From the NCBI RefSeq assembly GCF_001455205.1, contig NZ_CP013341.1, positions 3,162,001 to 3,226,000 of the forward strand: a DNA stretch of 64,000 nucleotides, written 5' to 3'. A model generated the notes under the pieces. It was not told the DNA's origin and searched no databases. It was given only the letters and a program-made list of their open reading frames with translations. Numbering within the stretch: the first letter of the stretch is position 1; every line of letters begins with the position of its first letter. Shown piece by piece: positions 35,784-45,269 of the stretch. Made by a program: the position numbers and the translations under genes. The DNA comes from Nitrosomonas ureae (lineage in GTDB: Bacteria; Pseudomonadota; Gammaproteobacteria; Burkholderiales; Nitrosomonadaceae).

Positions 35784-37571
35784 TTATCCGCTACTTGATT
35801 TAGTATCCACTTGACGTAAGCGAATATTAAGTTCCTTCAATTGCTTTTCATCAACAGTGCTGGGGGCATGAGTCAACAGGCATTGCGCACGCTGGGTTTT
35901 AGGAAACGCAATAACGTCGCGAATCGATTCTGAGCCGGTCATCATGGTTAAAATACGATCCAAGCCAAACGCAATACCGCCATGGGGCGGAGCGCCGTAC
36001 TGAAGTGCCTCTAGCAGAAAGCCAAATTTTTCTTGCGCTTCTTGTTCGGAAATATTTAAAGCACGAAATACCTTGGACTGGACATCCTGGCGATGAATAC
36101 GTACTGATCCGCCACCAATTTCGGAACCATTCAGAACCATATCATAAGCCTTGGAAAGCGCCTGGCCGGGATCGGTTTCGAGCAAATCCTCATGCCCATC
36201 AGCCGGTGATGTAAAAGGATGGTGCAACGCCTGCCAGCGATTTTCTTCCTCATCCCTCTCGAACATCGGAAAATCAACTACCCATAACGGCTTCCATTCA
36301 GATTCGGCATGGCCATGCTGATGACCAACCTTAATGCGCAATGCGCCCAAAGATTCATTGACGATTTTGGCTTTGTCCGCGCCAAAAAAAATTAAGTCGC
36401 CGTCTTGAGCCTTGGTACGAGCAAGAATAGATTGAATTGTAGCTTCCGGTAAAAATTTAAGAATCGGCGACTGCAATCCTTCCAAACCATCGGAGAGGCG
36501 ATTGACCTTGATATAAGCCAAGCCCTTGGCGCCGTAGATAGCAACAAAAGCCGCATAATCATCAATCTCCTTGCGTGACAATTCACCACCCTTAGGCACA
36601 CGTAAGGCGGCCACCCGGCCATCCGGTTTTTCCGCCGCCTCACGGAATACCTTGAAAGGAACTTCTTTCATGATGTCGGTCAGTTCGGTAAATTCCAGTG
36701 GAATGCGCAAGTCGGGTTTATCAGAACCATATTTGAACATAGCCTCGGCATAGGTCAATCGCGGAAATGGATTGGGTAAATCCACATTACTCACATTCTT
36801 GAATAGTCCGCGCATCATCTCTTCCATCAAAGACATGATTTCATTCTCTGACAGGAATGAAGTTTCAATATCGATCTGGGTGAATTCAGGCTGCCGGTCC
36901 GCGCGTAAATCTTCATCACGAAAACAGCGGGTAATCTGATAATAGCGATCAAAACCTGACACCATTAGAAGCTGCTTGAACAACTGCGGTGATTGCGGCA
37001 AAGCAAAAAAATGTCCGGCATTTACCCGTGATGGTACTAGATAATCCCGTGCACCTTCCGGTGTGGATTTGGTCAGCATCGGCGTTTCAATATCCAGAAA
37101 CCCATGTTGATCCAGAAATATGCGAACCGCCATGGCAACCTTATGACGTAGCCGGAGATTCGATTGCATCGCCGGACGACGCAGATCCAGATAACGATGC
37201 TCCAGCCGCACGACTTCACTGATATTATCGTCATCCATCAAAAATGGCGGTGTCAATGAAGTGTTCAAAACCTCAATAGCGGCTACCAGGATCTCGATTT
37301 CACCGCTGATCAAAGACGTGTTGAGCGTTCCTTCAGGTCGTCTTCGTACCTTGCCGGTAATTTTCAGTACATATTCATTGCGTATTTTTTCTGCTGTCTG
37401 AAATGTTTCCACATTATCGGGATCGCATACCACTTGCACCAGGCCTTCGCGATCACGTAGATCAATGAATATCACGCCTCCGTGATCTCTGCGCCGGTGC
37501 ACCCAACCAAAGAGAGTTACTGTTTTATCTAGATATTCGGTGTTAATGGCGCCACAGTAATTTGTACGCAT
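35784..37571 (-). CDS. aspS: Aspartyl-tRNA synthetase
   Basis: 595 residues from the ATG at 37571 (MRTNYCGAINTEYLDKTVTL), the usual start of the bacterial enzyme; an in-frame start 17 codons further up is less likely. An OB-fold anticodon-binding domain lies at about 1-105. The class II catalytic core follows, with LRHRYLDLRR-type motif 1-2 (FRDEDLRADRQPEFTQ near 215-230), a GAD insert near 280-420, and motif 3 GLDRILTMM near 530-540. It charges tRNA-Asp, and possibly tRNA-Asn in organisms using the indirect route. It lies between fmdB and nudB on one strand. Confidence 0.97.
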   Translation of the reverse strand: MRTNYCGAINTEYLDKTVTLFGWVHRRRDHGGVIFIDLRDREGLVQVVCDPDNVETFQTAEKIRNEYVLKITGKVRRRPEGTLNTSLISGEIEILVAAIEVLNTSLTPPFLMDDDNISEVVRLEHRYLDLRRPAMQSNLRLRHKVAMAVRIFLDQHGFLDIETPMLTKSTPEGARDYLVPSRVNAGHFFALPQSPQLFKQLLMVSGFDRYYQITRCFRDEDLRADRQPEFTQIDIETSFLSENEIMSLMEEMMRGLFKNVSNVDLPNPFPRLTYAEAMFKYGSDKPDLRIPLEFTELTDIMKEVPFKVFREAAEKPDGRVAALRVPKGGELSRKEIDDYAAFVAIYGAKGLAYIKVNRLSDGLEGLQSPILKFLPEATIQSILARTKAQDGDLIFFGADKAKIVNESLGALRIKVGHQHGHAESEWKPLWVVDFPMFERDEEENRWQALHHPFTSPADGHEDLLETDPGQALSKAYDMVLNGSEIGGGSVRIHRQDVQSKVFRALNISEQEAQEKFGFLLEALQYGAPPHGGIAFGLDRILTMMTGSESIRDVIAFPKTQRAQCLLTHAPSTVDEKQLKELNIRLRQVDTKSSSG

Positions 37572-37647
37572 AATTGTTTCAAGGGTCTGAGTAATGAGAT
37601 CGATAATTTCTGGTTTGATCACCGCGATATGATGACGCTCAGGTCAA

Positions 37648-37962
37648 TCAATCAACGGCTGCCGCAGTCGTTGTCGGACTGCTCTCCTTTTTCGCAGCTA
37701 TATCCGCAGCTACAGGTATTGCTGATGGCGTACTTTCGGTATTTTCCTTCGCAGCAGGTTTAGTCTCCGCTGGTTTCGTCTTGTTTTTAAAATCAGTTAC
37801 GTACCAACCACTGCCCTTTAATTGAAATCCTGCAGCAGAAATCAGTTTAGTATAATTATTACTGCCGCACACGGGACATACAGCTATGGGTGCATCGTTA
37901 ATCTTTTGCAAATGTTCTTTCTCGGCACCGCATGAATTGCAAAGATATTCATAAATAGGCAT
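37648..37962 (-). CDS. FmdB-type zinc-ribbon protein
   Basis: The start is the ATG at 37962, which has GGAGGTC upstream; the open frame extends further without a good site. The 104-residue product opens MPIYEYLCNSCGAEKEHLQK and has two CxxC pairs (CNSC and CPVC), forming a small zinc ribbon. A 50-residue Lys/Ala/Thr/Pro tail follows. Family members are regulatory-looking proteins of unknown role and often precede aspS. The gene usually found between them (DUF502) is absent here. Confidence 0.9.
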   Translation of the reverse strand: MPIYEYLCNSCGAEKEHLQKINDAPIAVCPVCGSNNYTKLISAAGFQLKGSGWYVTDFKNKTKPAETKPAAKENTESTPSAIPVAADIAAKKESSPTTTAAAVD

Positions 37963-38269
37963 AGAGACCTCCAACAATCCAAAATTGAGAAACCGCAGAT
38001 TATACCTTAACCTGTTTTGTTTTAAGTATGCAATCACTACGACACGAGAAATCATACTCACCACAATAAATTCTATTTTCTCAATTACCGTTAATTAAGC
38101 AGGGCTGGGTACCAAAATTGCCATATTGCCGATGAATTGTGTTTCATTTACCCCTACAGACAGGAAAAACATTATTGCCTGTACGTGACTTTGTTGGATC
38201 AAAATTATATATTATGGCCAGAATCGTTTATTTATCTGCCCAATCGCGCTTATCTTCAGGAATATTGCC

Positions 38270-41200
38270 ATGAATCACAATTTATTCAACAGCCTGCATG
38301 AATTAAATCTTCCTCATGGAAATCGCGTGAAATATTACTCACTTCCCGCGCTGGAGAAAAACGGTGCCGGGAAAATCTCCCGCCTGCCGATTTCGATTCG
38401 CATTGTTCTGGAATCAGTATTACGCAACTATGACAATAAAAAAATCACCGAAGCGCACATCCGTCAATTGGCGAAGTGGAAACCGGATGCTCCCCGGGTG
38501 GACGAAATACCGTTTGTTGTTTCGCGCATTGTATTGCAAGACTTTACCGGCGTACCGTTACTGGTGGATCTCGCCGCCATGCGTAGTACGGCAGTCAGAC
38601 TTGGGAAAAACCCAAAGCTGATCGAACCATTGGTACCGGTCGATCTGGTGGTGGATCACTCGATCCAGGTTGATTATTATGGCAGTAAAGATGCGCTGAA
38701 TCACAACATGGAAATTGAGTTTTCCCGCAATAACGAACGCTACCAGTTCATCAAGTGGGGCATGCAGGCATTTGACACTTTCAAGGTCATTCCGCCAGGA
38801 ATCGGTATTGTGCATCAGGTCAATCTGGAATATCTCGCGCGCGGCGTTCATCAAAAAGACGGATTAATATATCCCGATACCTTGGTCGGTACCGACTCGC
38901 ATACCACGATGATCAACGGTATCGGCGTGGTGGGTTGGGGTGTCGGCGGCATTGAGGCAGAAGCCGGCATGCTGGGACAGCCGGTTTATTTCCTTACGCC
39001 TGATGTAGTGGGTGTAAATCTCACGGGGCAGTTGCGCGAAGGCGTCACTGCAACCGATCTGGTTCTGACAATCACAGAAATGCTGCGCAGATCCAATGTA
39101 GTCGGTAAATTCGTTGAGTTTTACGGCGAAGGGACGGCCTCATTGACGTTACCCGATCGCGCCACCATCGCTAATATGGCACCGGAATATGGCGCCACGA
39201 TGGGATTCTTCCCGATTGATGATGTCACCGTCGAATACTTCAAAGGCACAGGACGCAGCGATGGAGAAATCAAAGCATTTCAAACCTATTTCCAGGCGCA
39301 GCAGATGTATGGCATTCCCCGCCAAGGCGACATCGACTATAGCAGCGAACTGACTCTTGATCTAAGCTCGGTTGCACCATCTATGGCAGGCCCCAAACGA
39401 CCACAGGATCGTATTGAGTTGAGCGCGATTAAATCCAAATTTACCGAGCTCTTCAACAAACCCGTTAATGAAAGCGGTTATGGCAAACAAGACGAGGATC
39501 TCGATCAACGATACTTGACACGTACTAACCGAGCTCAGGATCCCGAGGTATGCACCCATATCGATTCCGGTGACGCGGATGAGAGCCGACTGTCATCACC
39601 AGTTCCCCATAAAATAACAAAAGAGAACAGCCCTTCAACAGCAAACCGTGCGGTACCTGTCGAACGGCGAATGGCATCGCGCAACGTCGCCGAAATGACC
39701 AGTAATCGACCCACACCCGATCCGCTCGAATTATCCACGCACAAATTGAATGGCTTCTCGATCGAATTAGGTCACGGAGATGTCCTGATTGCCGCCATCA
39801 CATCCTGCACCAACACCTCTAACCCCAGCGTGTTGCTCGCCGCAGGGTTACTGGCCAAAAAGGCTGTCGAGAAAGGATTGTCGGTCAGGCATCATATCAA
39901 AACCTCACTGGCCCCGGGTTCACGCGTAGTTACCGATTACTTGACCGTTACCGGATTGTTACCTTATCTGGAACAACTGGGCTTTAGTCTGGTCGGTTAC
40001 GGCTGCACTACCTGTATCGGCAATGCCGGACCTTTAGCCGAGCCGATTGAAGAAGCCATCGTCAAGAATGATTTGATTTGTGCAGCGGTGCTGTCAGGAA
40101 ACCGCAATTTTGAAGCACGCATTCATTCGAATATCCGTGCCAATTTTCTAGCATCTCCACCACTAGTGGTTGCTTATGCCATTGCAGGCTCGATGCTGAA
40201 AGACTTGACCGCCGAACCCATCGGCATCGGTAAAAACAATCAACCGGTATGGCTAAAAGACATCTGGCCCAGCAGTGCGGAAATTCATGCGCTGATGAAA
40301 TTTGCTACGAATGCGGATACTTTCCGCCAACTCTACAGCAACCTCACCAAAGATCACGAATTGTGGAATAACGTCACTACCGTCACCGGACAAACCTACA
40401 GTTGGCCTCAATCCACTTACATCGCTGAACCACCTTTTTTTGAGAATTTTTCGCTGCAATCAGCAACCTCCAGCAACAGCAACGACATCAAACACGCCTT
40501 TGCATTGGGCATCTTCGGTGATTCCGTAACCACCGATCATATTAGTCCGGCTGGCTCAATCAAGGATATTTCCCCGGCTGGCCAGTATCTGCTGGAACAC
40601 GATGTCACTAAAGCAGACTTTAACAGCTACGGCGCCCGCCGCGGCAACCATGAAGTGATGATGCGAGGCACCTTTGCAAATGTACGTATCAAGAACCTGA
40701 TGATCCCCGGCAGTGAAGGCGGCGTCACACTCTATCAGGGTACAATCGGCGCTGCACCCGAGCAAATGTGCATTTATGATGCCGCAATGAAATATCGTTC
40801 GCAAGGCATCCCCACCGTTGTTTTCGGCGGCAAGGAATATGGCACTGGCTCAAGCCGCGATTGGGCCGCCAAAGGCACGCAACTTCTGGGAATCAAAGCA
40901 GTGATTGCAGCCAGTTTTGAACGCATTCACCGCAGCAACCTGATCGGCATGGGCGTTCTGCCCCTGCAATTCAAAGACAATGACAACATCGAAGCCCTTG
41001 GAATTAAGGGTGATGAACGATTTGATATTTTAGGATTGGACAATCTTCAACCGCAGAAAGATGTCACCCTGGTAATACACAAAAAAGACGGCAGCAGTCA
41101 ATCAGTGCAGCTGTTGTGCCGCATTGATACTGCTATTGAGGTGGATTATTATAAGCATGGCGGTATTCTGCCTTATGTACTGAGAGATTTGATGAGCTAA
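38270..41200 (+). CDS. acnA: Aconitate hydratase A with an inserted linker
   Basis: 976 residues. The cluster-binding region SCTNTSNPS and GCTTCIGNAG carries the Cys residues that hold the [4Fe-4S] cluster. SHTTMINGIGVVGWGVGGIEA-like and GSSRDWAAKGTQLLG-like blocks are diagnostic for AcnA. It interconverts citrate and isocitrate in the TCA cycle. The usual length is about 890-900; an extra segment of roughly 80 residues, rich in Ser, Pro, Asp and Arg, sits at about 400-490 between the substrate domains. Within it there is no domain I recognise, and the frame is intact. The gene stands alone. Confidence 0.95.
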   Translation: MNHNLFNSLHELNLPHGNRVKYYSLPALEKNGAGKISRLPISIRIVLESVLRNYDNKKITEAHIRQLAKWKPDAPRVDEIPFVVSRIVLQDFTGVPLLVDLAAMRSTAVRLGKNPKLIEPLVPVDLVVDHSIQVDYYGSKDALNHNMEIEFSRNNERYQFIKWGMQAFDTFKVIPPGIGIVHQVNLEYLARGVHQKDGLIYPDTLVGTDSHTTMINGIGVVGWGVGGIEAEAGMLGQPVYFLTPDVVGVNLTGQLREGVTATDLVLTITEMLRRSNVVGKFVEFYGEGTASLTLPDRATIANMAPEYGATMGFFPIDDVTVEYFKGTGRSDGEIKAFQTYFQAQQMYGIPRQGDIDYSSELTLDLSSVAPSMAGPKRPQDRIELSAIKSKFTELFNKPVNESGYGKQDEDLDQRYLTRTNRAQDPEVCTHIDSGDADESRLSSPVPHKITKENSPSTANRAVPVERRMASRNVAEMTSNRPTPDPLELSTHKLNGFSIELGHGDVLIAAITSCTNTSNPSVLLAAGLLAKKAVEKGLSVRHHIKTSLAPGSRVVTDYLTVTGLLPYLEQLGFSLVGYGCTTCIGNAGPLAEPIEEAIVKNDLICAAVLSGNRNFEARIHSNIRANFLASPPLVVAYAIAGSMLKDLTAEPIGIGKNNQPVWLKDIWPSSAEIHALMKFATNADTFRQLYSNLTKDHELWNNVTTVTGQTYSWPQSTYIAEPPFFENFSLQSATSSNSNDIKHAFALGIFGDSVTTDHISPAGSIKDISPAGQYLLEHDVTKADFNSYGARRGNHEVMMRGTFANVRIKNLMIPGSEGGVTLYQGTIGAAPEQMCIYDAAMKYRSQGIPTVVFGGKEYGTGSSRDWAAKGTQLLGIKAVIAASFERIHRSNLIGMGVLPLQFKDNDNIEALGIKGDERFDILGLDNLQPQKDVTLVIHKKDGSSQSVQLLCRIDTAIEVDYYKHGGILPYVLRDLMS

Positions 41201-41229
41201 CCATGAACAGATATATACGCAGAAAAACT

Positions 41230-43704
41230 TTATTTTTTTGCCTGCAGGGTAAATACATCAACGAGGCAGATCTTGGTCTTGCTGATGTCTTTTTCTGGCG
41301 CATCAATCCCAATCACATACCCGGTTAAGGTATCTTCTGTCAGTTTGATGCGAACCATGTGGCGAAATTTCTCGGATCGCGCACCGCCCCCAGCTTCATT
41401 ATTATGGCAATTAAACGCCAAGGATACCGCCAAATACCAGCCTAGCCAAATACAACCAAATATGGCACCCGACAAAAAAGCCATTAGCAAACGCGATGCG
41501 TCGACAACAACAAGCTCGCCTTGCATAGTTGCAAAAAATACGACTATTCCGATCACAATCCAGGCAATCAATAACCCTTGGCCAATTTTTTTCTGAACAT
41601 CAGCTGAAAATTCCCTGAAAAAATATTGAGACGTAAACAAGTGTCCAGCAATCAATGTTATTGCTATCGCAATACCGCAAATAATCAGCCAGCTTGTCCA
41701 ATCGACATACAAAGCCAAACACACCGGTATTGAGATTTGCAGGATGGCATGCCAAAGACCTATAGCCAGAAATTTTCCTATATTGGCTTTAGCCACTCCG
41801 AGTTTATCCGGTGCAAAAAACGGAAATGCGGCTAAGCCAAGAATTACTAATGACCAGACAACGATGACCAACAAATCAAAACTCATGATCGATGTCTTGT
41901 ATATGCCATAATGCAGAAAACCCACAGCCATATAAAAGATTCCCATCCCGCTCAATACCCATAAGGGAATAAAATCCAACCAGATTTCTTTTCTGATCCT
42001 GGAGCGTTCGAATAAAATATCACTGTAACATCGGATAAGACTGAATATCAGTAGCCCTGCCACACACGACAAACCAATCAAAATAGCCGCCAGGAATGAT
42101 GGAGGATTCGACTCTCCCGACTCAAGGATCAGAATTAACAAGGGAATAAGCCACAATACAACAGGGATGAGAAATGTTGCCAGACGCCTGTTCCAGATAT
42201 CCCGTGAATCACTATATTTAACTTTCAATAACTCCGGGATACTCATGAGCCGCCATGCGACCAGAAATGCAACAAACAAAAGGAGGTAAATCAAATCGAT
42301 CCAATATCCGCTGTGAGTTGCATCGGCATCCGGAGGAGTCAGTGCTATCTGAATGCGCGCCAGAAAGTCCTGACTTCTCCAATCCGGGCGTAAATTGTCG
42401 GGAATGAGCTTAAATAAAGACCACGTGCTTTGTGGAACGGTCACTGCAAAATAGGTGATGAAACCAACCATTGCACCAATTAACCACGCATACCCCCCCA
42501 GAAAGATCTGCCATGGATTGAGAATCCGCTGTGTCACTTCGCGATGCGAATCCATCTCAGCCGGATACACGCTTTGTTTCTTGATTTCGCCAGCATCAGT
42601 ATGACTTGGATGCAGAAAAGCGCCACCACCGCCTGCCACCACGGAAGCATAATTGCCGGATTCTCCATTCTCATGGGCATTGCCCCAATAACGCTCATAA
42701 TGATGAACGTCACCTGAAATATCCAGACGACACTTGTTATGGCTCAGCCTGCCGTCATGCAGAAAACCGGGTTCTAATCCCAATCGTAAAAATAATTCCG
42801 CCATGGCAGCATGGCTTGCTGCGCACTTTCCAAATACAGTGCTGGGCTCAGGTGTGGCAACAATTAATTTATCGGGAATTGCATTGCGAAGCGTTTCCTG
42901 CACTTCTCTTTTTTTGTTTTCATCAAACAAGCTTCCATCCTGGGTAAGTTTGTCACAAAACTGACTGACAAAGAAAGCCTGTTGACGCTTATCCATCTTG
43001 CCTGCTTGTGAATCAAGCCCCCATAGCCTCCAGCCAAAAGGCAAATTTAACCAAACATAGCTTGATTTTTGTTCACGTCTAAAACCATGCAATCCCAATT
43101 GAGGATCTGTAAGATCTTCTTGTTCGCGCACAAGAGGATGAATATCTTGCACAATCGGGCGACAGAATTGCCGATTGAAGCCATCCAATGCATCGTAATA
43201 ATCATGATTAGCAGGGATGCCATAAATTGGGCGTTGGTCTATCTTTTCTCCGGTAGTAACTGCAATATCTTCATAAGCCCAATTGAAAGGTGTCTGAAAG
43301 CGTTCTTTCAAGGCAGCAATATCCGCTGCATGATAGGCTGTATCTCCACCGACGAATAAAAACTCACCACGCGGCAGCTGCTGATTAAATTCGCCAGTCT
43401 GACTTAATGAAATGGGATGTCCCGGTGTTATCTTTCCATCCTTAAGCCACAATCCGCTCATGCACAAATAGGCAACGTTATAGACTGCGCGCGATCCATC
43501 TCCGGTATCGGCAATATAGTCAAACCAGTATTCTTGTTGAGTATCATTGCAGTGAGGAGGTGTAATGGCTTGCGCAAACATCCAATCCCTGGAATCCTGC
43601 TTTTTGCCATTTAATAGATAATTTAGAATACTTTCAAGGCTGGCTAGAAGCTCCCTGCCTGCCAACCAACTCACCGGCCGTTTGAATTTGCGCTTTATTC
43701 CCAT
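41230..43704 (-). CDS. Membrane-bound metallophosphoesterase
   Basis: 824 residues. The N-terminal half is a calcineurin-like phosphoesterase: DTGDG near 68-72, VGGDTAYH near 115-122, GIPANHDYYD near 162-171 and GDVHHYERYW near 328-337 form the metal-binding set. The C-terminal half (from about 405) has around ten hydrophobic helices in two blocks, then a soluble tail. The catalytic domain is therefore tethered to the inner membrane; the substrate is unknown. The ATG lies inside the last codons of guaA (overlap ATGGGAATAA), so it is likely translated by coupling with the guaB-guaA operon. Confidence 0.82.
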   Translation of the reverse strand: MGIKRKFKRPVSWLAGRELLASLESILNYLLNGKKQDSRDWMFAQAITPPHCNDTQQEYWFDYIADTGDGSRAVYNVAYLCMSGLWLKDGKITPGHPISLSQTGEFNQQLPRGEFLFVGGDTAYHAADIAALKERFQTPFNWAYEDIAVTTGEKIDQRPIYGIPANHDYYDALDGFNRQFCRPIVQDIHPLVREQEDLTDPQLGLHGFRREQKSSYVWLNLPFGWRLWGLDSQAGKMDKRQQAFFVSQFCDKLTQDGSLFDENKKREVQETLRNAIPDKLIVATPEPSTVFGKCAASHAAMAELFLRLGLEPGFLHDGRLSHNKCRLDISGDVHHYERYWGNAHENGESGNYASVVAGGGGAFLHPSHTDAGEIKKQSVYPAEMDSHREVTQRILNPWQIFLGGYAWLIGAMVGFITYFAVTVPQSTWSLFKLIPDNLRPDWRSQDFLARIQIALTPPDADATHSGYWIDLIYLLLFVAFLVAWRLMSIPELLKVKYSDSRDIWNRRLATFLIPVVLWLIPLLILILESGESNPPSFLAAILIGLSCVAGLLIFSLIRCYSDILFERSRIRKEIWLDFIPLWVLSGMGIFYMAVGFLHYGIYKTSIMSFDLLVIVVWSLVILGLAAFPFFAPDKLGVAKANIGKFLAIGLWHAILQISIPVCLALYVDWTSWLIICGIAIAITLIAGHLFTSQYFFREFSADVQKKIGQGLLIAWIVIGIVVFFATMQGELVVVDASRLLMAFLSGAIFGCIWLGWYLAVSLAFNCHNNEAGGGARSEKFRHMVRIKLTEDTLTGYVIGIDAPEKDISKTKICLVDVFTLQAKK

Positions 43705-45257
43705 TCAATCGTTGCCGGTGGTTTACCGGAGATGTCGTAAACGACACGATTAATGCCGCGAATTTCATTGATAATACGATTGGAAACCTTGCTGAGTAAC
43801 GAATACGGCAATTCCGCCCAGTTGGCGGTCATAAAATCCTGAGTTTGCACAGCTCGCAGTGCGATCACGTATTCGTAAGTGCGTCCGTCCCCCATCACAC
43901 CGACGGATTTAACCGGCAGAAAAACTGCAAAAGCTTGCGAGGTTTTCTCGTACCAGCCAGAATGTTGCAATTCTTCAATAAAGATCTGATCGGCTTGTCT
44001 GAGCAGTTCAGCATACTCGTATTTGACTTCGCCCAAAATGCGCACGCCCAACCCAGGCCCTGGGAATGGATGGCGAAATACCATATCACGCGGCAAACCC
44101 AGTACCAATCCGAGTTCGCGCACTTCATCCTTAAATAATTCCCGCAACGGCTCGAGCAGTTTCAGATGCAATGTCTCCGGCAATCCTCCGACATTGTGAT
44201 GTGATTTGATCGTATGCGCTTTCTTGGTTTTGCCACCGGCTGATTCGATCACATCGGGATAAATCGTGCCTTGTGCCAGCCACTTGGCATCATTGATTTT
44301 TGCCGATTCACGCTGAAATACCTCGACAAATTCGCGTCCGATAATCTTGCGTTTGGCTTCCGGATCGCTGATACCGGTAAGACTGCGATAGAAATCACGG
44401 CTGGCATCGACGTGAATTACTTTAACCGCCAGATTACCGGCAAAGGTTTCTCTCACCTGCCGGGCTTCATTAACACGCAACAAGCCATTGTCGACAAATA
44501 CACAAGTCAATTGATCGCCAATGGCACGATGAATTAGCGCCGCTGCCACCGATGAATCGACACCGCCGGACAATCCCAGAATAACCTGGTCACTGCCAAC
44601 CGCAGTACGGATTCTGCCAATCGCTTCCTCGACATAGTCCGGCATGTTCCAGTCGCGCCCCAGGCCGCAAATGTCATGCACAAACCGGTCAATCATCGTT
44701 TTGCCTTGCGGCGTATGCGTAACTTCGGGATGAAATTGAATGCCGTAGAAGCGACGCTTATCGTCCGCCATGGCGGCAATAGGCGTAACAGCGTTATATG
44801 CTATGACCTCAAACCCTTTCGGTAACGTAATCACAGCATCGCCATGGCTCATCCAAGCATCCAAAATATTGCTTCCGTCCACGCTGACTCGATCTTTAAT
44901 ATCCTGAAACAATAGGCCATGCTGCGTTGTCTGTATTTCCGCATAACCGAATTCGCGCACCGGGGCACTCTCCACCGAACCGCCCAACTGTGCCGCCATG
45001 GTTTGCATACCATAACAGATGCCCAGCACCGGCACCCCCAGTTCAAATACAATTTGGGGCGCACGCGGCGTTTCGTCTTCGAAAACCGAAGCGGGCCCAC
45101 CCGAAAGAATGATGCCTTTGGGGGCAAAAGCCTTGATAAATTTCGCATCGACATCATAGGGATGCAATTCGCAATACACATTCGTTTCGCGGACACGACG
45201 AGCGATCAGTTGTGTATATTGGGAACCAAAGTCGAGAATCAGGATTTTTTGATGCAT
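43695..45257 (-). CDS. guaA: GMP synthase (glutamine-hydrolysing)
   Basis: 520 residues. The N-terminal glutamine amidotransferase domain has the nucleophile Cys81 (GICYGMQ) and FHPEVTHT with the His-Glu pair. The ATP-pyrophosphatase domain starts near 205 with the P-loop LSGGVDSS. The C-terminal dimerisation domain ends in KPPATIEWE. It converts XMP to GMP. It is 12 bases downstream of guaB, and a metallophosphoesterase overlaps its stop. Confidence 0.98.
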   Translation of the reverse strand: MHQKILILDFGSQYTQLIARRVRETNVYCELHPYDVDAKFIKAFAPKGIILSGGPASVFEDETPRAPQIVFELGVPVLGICYGMQTMAAQLGGSVESAPVREFGYAEIQTTQHGLLFQDIKDRVSVDGSNILDAWMSHGDAVITLPKGFEVIAYNAVTPIAAMADDKRRFYGIQFHPEVTHTPQGKTMIDRFVHDICGLGRDWNMPDYVEEAIGRIRTAVGSDQVILGLSGGVDSSVAAALIHRAIGDQLTCVFVDNGLLRVNEARQVRETFAGNLAVKVIHVDASRDFYRSLTGISDPEAKRKIIGREFVEVFQRESAKINDAKWLAQGTIYPDVIESAGGKTKKAHTIKSHHNVGGLPETLHLKLLEPLRELFKDEVRELGLVLGLPRDMVFRHPFPGPGLGVRILGEVKYEYAELLRQADQIFIEELQHSGWYEKTSQAFAVFLPVKSVGVMGDGRTYEYVIALRAVQTQDFMTANWAELPYSLLSKVSNRIINEIRGINRVVYDISGKPPATIEWE

Positions 45258-45269
45258 TATGGCGGACCG

